Shown: one piece after another, positions 60,294 to 64,000 of the stretch | Layout of the letters: each line of letters begins with the position of its first letter | How positions within the stretch are numbered: the first letter of the stretch is position 1 | NCBI GenBank assembly: GCA_002917075.1 | Contig: NTMA01000021.1 | Span: 186,001 to 250,000 of the forward strand | Source of the DNA: Hawksworthiomyces lignivorus | Taxonomy: Eukaryota; Ascomycota; Sordariomycetes; Ophiostomatales; Ophiostomataceae | Length of the DNA: 64,000 nt | Direction: 5' to 3' | Translations under genes and position numbers: made by a program | Notes under the pieces: model-generated | The model's input: only the letters and a program-made list of their open reading frames with translations | The model's database searches: none | What the model was told of the DNA's origin: nothing

Positions 60294-60949
60294 TGTTGAG
60301 CTACAGCACCTCACCGCACTGTAGAGCAACAGGTCACAGCAGAGTAAGCACTAATTGACTGGGGCCTTGTGGGGCATGTAGGGCCTGTAAGGCCCTATAA
60401 TATAGTCTAATTTGACACCAAACTTTTTAAATTCAATAACTAACCAACCAGTATAGTTATAGGGACCAATGTGGGACTGTTGAGAAGAGAATTTTCTACT
60501 TCTCACAGTCCCACCGTCGTCTTGGTACTCAGAGCTTTGGAAAAGGCCAGGGTGCTCACGAAATGATTTTTCCGCAAAACTATTTTAGTATGGGAAAAAT
60601 CAAAAATCGACTCACCACTATGGCAATACCCTCTGTCTACCCAACGATCCACACCAAAGCACCCTCGAGGGTAGGCAGCCGTCGAGGGTAAGCAGCCGTC
60701 GAGGGTAAGCAGCCGTCGAGGGTAAGCAGTCGTCGAGGGTAAGTAGTCGTCGAGGGTAAGCAGCCGTCGAGGGTAGACAGCCCTTCCAACTACTCTATAC
60801 TATTTTAGGTCATAACTAGACTAGATTCTAACCTACTAACTAGTAAGTTATACCTTCTTGTTCAGAAAAATTCAATCTATATAACAATGATGCTTATGTA
60901 AACAATAGGTCCAAGAATCTACCGTAACAATACAGTGTTCAGTTTAACA
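60294..60949 (+). repeat. LTR-like repeat, right copy (656 bp, plus orientation)
   Basis: It begins TGTTGAGCTACAG and ends CAGTTTAACA, and is followed directly by GATCA (60,950-60,954). Seven tandem 17-bp units lie at about 60,660-60,785, the first being the palindromic CCCTCGAGGG variant. It is the inverted duplicate of 56,737-57,341. The right copy keeps more CpA (e.g. ctacagcacctcacc) than the flanking AT-rich DNA, so both copies are only lightly mutated. Confidence 0.85.
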
Positions 60950-63900
60950 GATCACAATAGTCACAGACCCGAAAGTGGTCCTTCGTCGTATTCTCATACC
61001 CTTATTTGAAACCCCCGACCTTTCCCACAAAATCGTCAGTCTTATACAACTTCTAGAAGTCTATCCCATGATAACTAAACGTTCGCCAACGCTTCAGTAC
61101 GAGTGTCTCAAACTCACGGTGACCATCGAGACAGATGTACAACGACTTCTTCGGGAGGACGTCACCGTCGACTACAACTATTACATTATCACATTATATC
61201 GAGAACCCCTCTCTCAGTCCTCTTTGTGTCACCGTTGTTAGTCATGGAAATATAACGTTTACAATTGTCGGAGCCTCTTTCGGTACGTCTTTTATGGTAA
61301 AGGACACACGATCAACGAATACGATACGTCGATGGAACGACGTCGGTGTTCTAACTACGTCGACCTCAATCACGTCACTAGTCACCGAGACTGTTTTATG
61401 GTCCGAGAGATCGTTTACATATACTTTGTTCACCAACAAACAATCGAACCCTCCGACGAAGACCTTATTAATACCCAGTTATGTAGATAGTCATATGGAA
61501 CGTATATAACCAAACAAACAACACCAAAATTGTTTTATACTACGACGATTCCCACAATATCGACGTAATAACAATCCAAGAACTCGGTAAACAAAAGAAC
61601 AACGACGTTTCCGACATCGTCTTGGGCCGTTATCACAAATTGTGAGCCGGTATAGTCGACAATCACTCAGTAATCTATATACACAAACACATTCCATAAT
61701 CCTCTTGAAACTGTCACGTCTTCTCCAACGTCGTATACGTTATCTTCTTTTGACGTAGACTATTGGTGATATACGTCATCTACAACCCTTTACAACACGC
61801 CTCACACTCAAGAGAAAGACCATTCACCTCGTCACTATTGGCTCATCGTCTTTCACAAGATCACGACGTATTTTTAATAAAAGATACAAATTTATACCAC
61901 CTCCACTGGGACTTATATAAACGTCGGTCTTCCGAGGTCGACTCACTTATAACCCTCACAGAGGAGTAGGGTTTAAATCTCCTAACTTTTCCCGGTACGG
62001 TCACGCGGAAGTTTAGGGGCTTTAGAGCCGATACGAACCGTACCTCCACAATAGACCACATATGAGCTACTTCGATATTATAGACCATATACGACAACTA
62101 CGATTGGTCAGACTTTGACCATAAGCCACAAGATTGTATCTTTGAGGTATTATCATTTTCGACACCAAGTAGAGGTTTCAGTTGGGTCCGAATGGACGTC
62201 GAGATGGTAACTAGATTAAGTTTACAACTATTTGTCATATCTCCATTAGTGACCACTACGACCACGGAGCTTGAAAATCAAGTAGATCAGATTATCACGA
62301 AGTTAGACGATATCGTCAAAACATCGACGTCGACTAAGAGACCACCGTACGGGTTCCGCTACCCCGGTTGGAACAGTCACACCGAACAAACCACACACAA
62401 CCTTCGACAGATTAAATAACGACGACGTCGCGAAGGCCACTCTCGAGAGACGGAGGAGGTCGTACGGAAGGCCAGAAAGACTCAACGTTGTATACTACGA
62501 TAAACTAGTACGAAATACTAACGATAACTATTGGGCTTTTTCGATCCATAGTCCACACGTCTTTGGACTATTCAGAAGTGGACAAGGTTACGTAGTCATA
62601 TACTTATCGTTCCACCGAACCTTTCACCGCTCCGACGAAGTGACGGTTCCGTGATCACATCCCATGTCGAAAAGGTCGTTCTTCTAAACATCCACTTCTT
62701 TCTTACATCTTTCGTCGTACCTCCCTCGAACACGGTAGTTAACGATCCACAAATCTTCGTTAGTCAAATCGTTACCGTCGAAGATATCGTCGTAGTCATT
62801 TACGAGACCTCTCCACGCAAAGCGATAGGTCCCGACAATCTCTCCAATGTCCTTCTTCGTGTTTGTGGTCTACCACTTCTTATCACATTAGCTAATATCG
62901 TCACCGGTAGCCTTCGGTTGGACCATTGGTCGTCACACTTCAAGTACTCCCGTATTATAGTTATTCCGAAGTCCGATAAGACATTTATCGAAAGACAAAA
63001 GGCGAAGAATTGACGGTCTATAATATTACTAAGCACGATAGACAAGACCATCGAGGCCATAGTAGTCCGTCGGTTCACGGAGACCGCCGAAGACAACCAC
63101 ATCCTTCCGGAAGACTAAATGGGTAATCGTCGACGTCGGTCTACGGAATTGGTGACGCGTTTGGTAATCGACGACGTACTTACGACGTAGGTTGTCGACG
63201 ACAAGGCCTCTTTACTCCAATTAGATATATAAAACGTATTCGATAACGTAGACCACCGTTGACTAGTTTACACGTTTTAATTCTTATATCTTCTCGATTG
63301 ATTAACGACGTAAGTTCGCAACTATTTCACCGATCGTACCACGGAACTGACGTTTGACGGTAAAACCACCCCGACACGGTCGGTTACCGCCGGAGTGTCC
63401 CAAGGCTCTTCTCTATCATCGATTTTATTCATTCTTTTCACTATACCACTATTTAGAAAGTTGGAAAAAGTATTCGGAATTACTATAATAGACTTCGTCG
63501 ACGATACTAATACGTTAACCATAAACAAAACAATACAATTGTGTTATAATCGTCTTCGTCGGACGTAAGACGTCGTCGTATAATGAACATAGACTAAAGA
63601 CGTCGTTTTTGTGTCGACGAAGAACGAACTCTTTTACTTTTGTCGAACACGACAAATCTCTACCGAAACCTTTCGGTTGAACGTCGATATCGTCTTACAA
63701 CCACTTATAAAGACCCGATTCCTCGACATTTGGTTTGACAAAAAGTTAATCTTCGTCGTACATTATAAACAAGTCACCAAGAAACTTAAAACACAAAACC
63801 TAACCCTCACGAGGCTTATAGATAAGACGTGGGAATGTACCCTCCTCTGGGCACGTACCGTCTTCACGGCAACGATCCGGAGCCTGATCGTCTTCGACGC

Positions 63901-64000
63901 GTCAATGTATCATACCCCAACGTCGAAGGACGGAACGACCAAAGAGTTGGTCAAACGATTCGACAAAAGATATAACGACTATCTTCGTATCGTCATCGAC
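60950..64000 (+). pseudogene. LINE (Tad/I-type): end of ORF1 plus ORF2 endonuclease and reverse transcriptase, RIP-damaged, cut by window end
   Basis: ORF1 resumes at 60,950 (frame VVLRRILIPLFETPDLSHKI), and ORF2 follows. Endonuclease remnants are visible at about 61,510-62,090, including TNLYHLHWDLYKRRSSEVDS and TSTIDHIW. Reverse transcriptase motifs are in order: RKAIGPDNLSNVLLRVCG near 62,815-62,870, FDNVDHR near 63,238-63,258, GVSQGSSLSSILFILF near 63,385-63,432 and FVDDTNTLT near 63,495-63,521. The active-site FVDD fits the usual FADD/YADD box with C-to-T change (GCC to GTC). Frequent TAA/TAG stops match CAA/CAG sources. RNase H and the 3' end would lie beyond 64,000. Confidence 0.8.

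Noticed and set aside
56737..60949. Two LTR-like repeats as a simple inverted-repeat transposon with terminal inverted repeats
   Set aside because: The flanks show GATCA on opposite sides in the repeats' own orientation, and the LINE frame joins across it. That fits LTRs of one inserted element after inversion better than a large foldback element.

Overview
The window comes from a filamentous ascomycete nuclear genome, most likely a member of the Eurotiomycetes (Eurotiales or Onygenales). I infer this from short GT-AG introns of about 50-110 bp, compact genes on both strands, intron-bearing histone genes, a gene set typical of Pezizomycotina (augmin-like HAUS1, cytochrome b5-fused sphingolipid desaturase, ATG4, NatC, Sqs1), and transposons that carry C-to-T/G-to-A decay typical of repeat-induced point mutation (RIP). 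The species cannot be fixed from the sequence alone.

Bases 1 to about 42.4 kb are ordinary gene-dense DNA. In order they hold: a Gbp2/Hrb1-like SR-type RNA-binding protein cut by the window edge (+); SRP14 (-); the nucleolar MIF4G/MA3 protein Sgd1/NOM1 (+); VAC14, scaffold of the PI(3,5)P2 kinase complex (+); a HAUS1-like augmin subunit (-); a P58IPK/DNAJC3-like ER co-chaperone (+); a mitoferrin-like mitochondrial iron carrier (-); mitochondrial dihydrolipoamide dehydrogenase (-); a sphingolipid delta-8 desaturase-like enzyme (-); a DUF1917 protein (-); the diphthamide factor DPH7 (+); the NatC catalytic subunit NAA30/MAK3 (-); LRO1 phospholipid:diacylglycerol acyltransferase (+); ATG4 (-); the R3H/G-patch splicing factor SQS1 (+); and a divergent H2B (-)/H2A (+) pair. 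I rebuilt the exons by hand. For every complete gene the exon lengths sum to whole codons. Most are housekeeping genes, and I see no biosynthetic cluster.

From 42.4 to 46.56 kb I see no convincing gene. At 46,561 the composition changes abruptly to a very AT-rich, transposon-filled island that runs to the window end. It contains two copies, each exactly 1950 bp, of a pogo/Fot1-type DNA transposon with 100-bp inverted ends and TA target duplications. It also has long stretches where cytosine survives almost only in CpG, a 45-bp palindromic minisatellite, two inverted copies of an LTR-like repeat, and a decayed non-LTR retrotransposon (LINE).

The most informative structure lies between about 54 and 61 kb. 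The two LTR copies (56,737-57,341 minus; 60,294-60,949 plus) are each flanked by GATCA. The LINE first reading frame that stops at the left LTR on the minus strand continues in frame after the right LTR on the plus strand. The simplest reading is one LTR retrotransposon inserted into one LINE, followed by an inversion with one breakpoint inside the retrotransposon. A scaffold-orientation error is the main alternative.
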